Below are positions 16,333 through 16,740 of a stretch of 16,740 nt of DNA, piece after piece (the stretch's first letter is position 1; every line of letters starts with the position of its first letter). Under the pieces are notes generated by a model that had not been told where the DNA came from, ran no database searches, and saw only the letters and a list, made by a program, of their open reading frames with translations. This DNA comes from Acidimicrobiia bacterium (GTDB taxonomy: Bacteria > Actinomycetota > Acidimicrobiia > Acidimicrobiales > Hopanoidiivorantaceae), in assembly GCA_020027305.1 (NCBI GenBank), contig JAHRAM010000059.1, forward strand, positions 1-16,740. Direction: 5' to 3'. A program made the translations under genes and the position numbers.

Positions 16333-16740
16333 TTATTTTTGCATCTCAGCACGAGACACAATGACATGGTCAATCAAGCCATAGTCTTTTGCCTCAGCAG
16401 CTGTAAACCAGCTGTCGCGATCAGAATCTTCTTTGATCTTTTTCTCGGTTTGCCCTGAATGAGTTGCCGTGAGCTTAATAAGGCGTTCTTTGATGCTTGT
16501 CATTTTGTTTGCTTGGATTTCAATATCGGCAGCTGCTCCTTCTACCCCACCCAGAGGCTGGTGCATAAGAATATCAGAGTTAGGAAGGGCATATCGCTTG
16601 CCTTTGGCACCAGCAGTCAGCAAGAACTGCCCCATTGAAGCAGCTTGCCCTATACAAATGGTTCCTACATCTGGGGTTACAAACTGCATCGTGTCATAAA
16701 TTGCCATGCCAGCCGACACACTTCCACCAGGCGAATTAAT
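16333..16740 (-). CDS. clpP: ATP-dependent Clp protease proteolytic subunit, 5' part outside window
   Basis: The C-terminal 136 residues of ClpP, the serine peptidase barrel that degrades proteins fed by ClpX or ClpC ATPases. The frame is open to the window edge; the first visible residues INSPGGSVSAG are the oxyanion-side glycine loop. The catalytic triad is complete: Ser in QAASMGQ (fragment residue 35), His in LMHQP (60) and Asp in DSDRDSWF (109). The spacings of 25 and 49 residues equal those of the E. coli enzyme. The C-terminus ends soon after GLIDHVIVSR, as usual. Actinobacteria often carry two clpP genes; whether a second copy lies next door cannot be seen. Confidence 0.96.
   Translation of the reverse strand: MNSPGGSVSAGMAIYDTMQFVTPDVGTICIGQAASMGQFLLTAGAKGKRYALPNSDILMHQPLGGVEGAAADIEIQANKMTSIKERLIKLTATHSGQTEKKIKEDSDRDSWFTAAEAKDYGLIDHVIVSRAEMQK

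Overview
The window looks like chromosomal DNA from an uncultured actinobacterium, most likely a marine member of the Acidimicrobiia. The main support is the 16S rRNA gene: it has the actinobacterial 3' end, and its V3-V4 stretch (GAAAATGACGGTACC, then GAAGAAGCTCCGGCC, then GGGGGCGAGCGTTGTCCGG) reads like Acidimicrobiia by eye. Class-level placement is from memory of typical sequences, not from a search. The gene content fits: two amidohydrolase_2 proteins, a double-domain CaiB/BaiF CoA-transferase, DUF839/PhoX-type lipoproteins and a UGSC-family protein. There is no sign of phage, transposon or CRISPR DNA.

Layout. (1) 1-2190, minus strand: amidohydrolase, then a UGSC-family selenoprotein gene interrupted by an in-frame TGA, then a short-chain dehydrogenase/reductase cut by the window edge. 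(2) 2191-4187: a solitary 16S rRNA gene on the minus strand with its own leader and trailer. The leader (3986-4009) and trailer (2212-2235) form a 24-bp processing stem. No tRNA or 23S gene follows; the next gene is the amidohydrolase, whose ribosome binding site starts about 10 nt past the stem. (3) 4188-4880, plus strand: a membrane-anchored J-domain protein with its own promoter. (4) 4881-9791, minus strand: tyrS, two tandem paralogous PhoX/DUF839 lipoproteins, and beyond them a decayed copy of the tyrS 3' end. (5) 9901-12266, minus strand: a beta-rich DUF7064/7065-like protein followed by a second amidohydrolase_2, whose metal-binding N-terminus lies upstream of the first ATG and seems to start at ATT. 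(6) 12360-15825, plus strand: the 888-aa double CoA-transferase and rpe. (7) 15871-16740, minus strand: clpP (5' end outside the window) and a small acidic hypothetical protein.

The housekeeping genes (16S, tyrS, rpe, clpP) are interleaved with catabolic-looking genes (amidohydrolases, CoA-transferase, SDR, UGSC protein). The two amidohydrolase neighbourhoods probably act on organic acids, aromatic or steroid-like substrates, but no substrate can be read from the sequence. The most notable points are the Sec-type TGA in the UGSC gene, the unlinked 16S unit that runs into a metabolic operon, the tyrS remnant next to the duplicated PhoX genes, and the non-canonical start of the second amidohydrolase.
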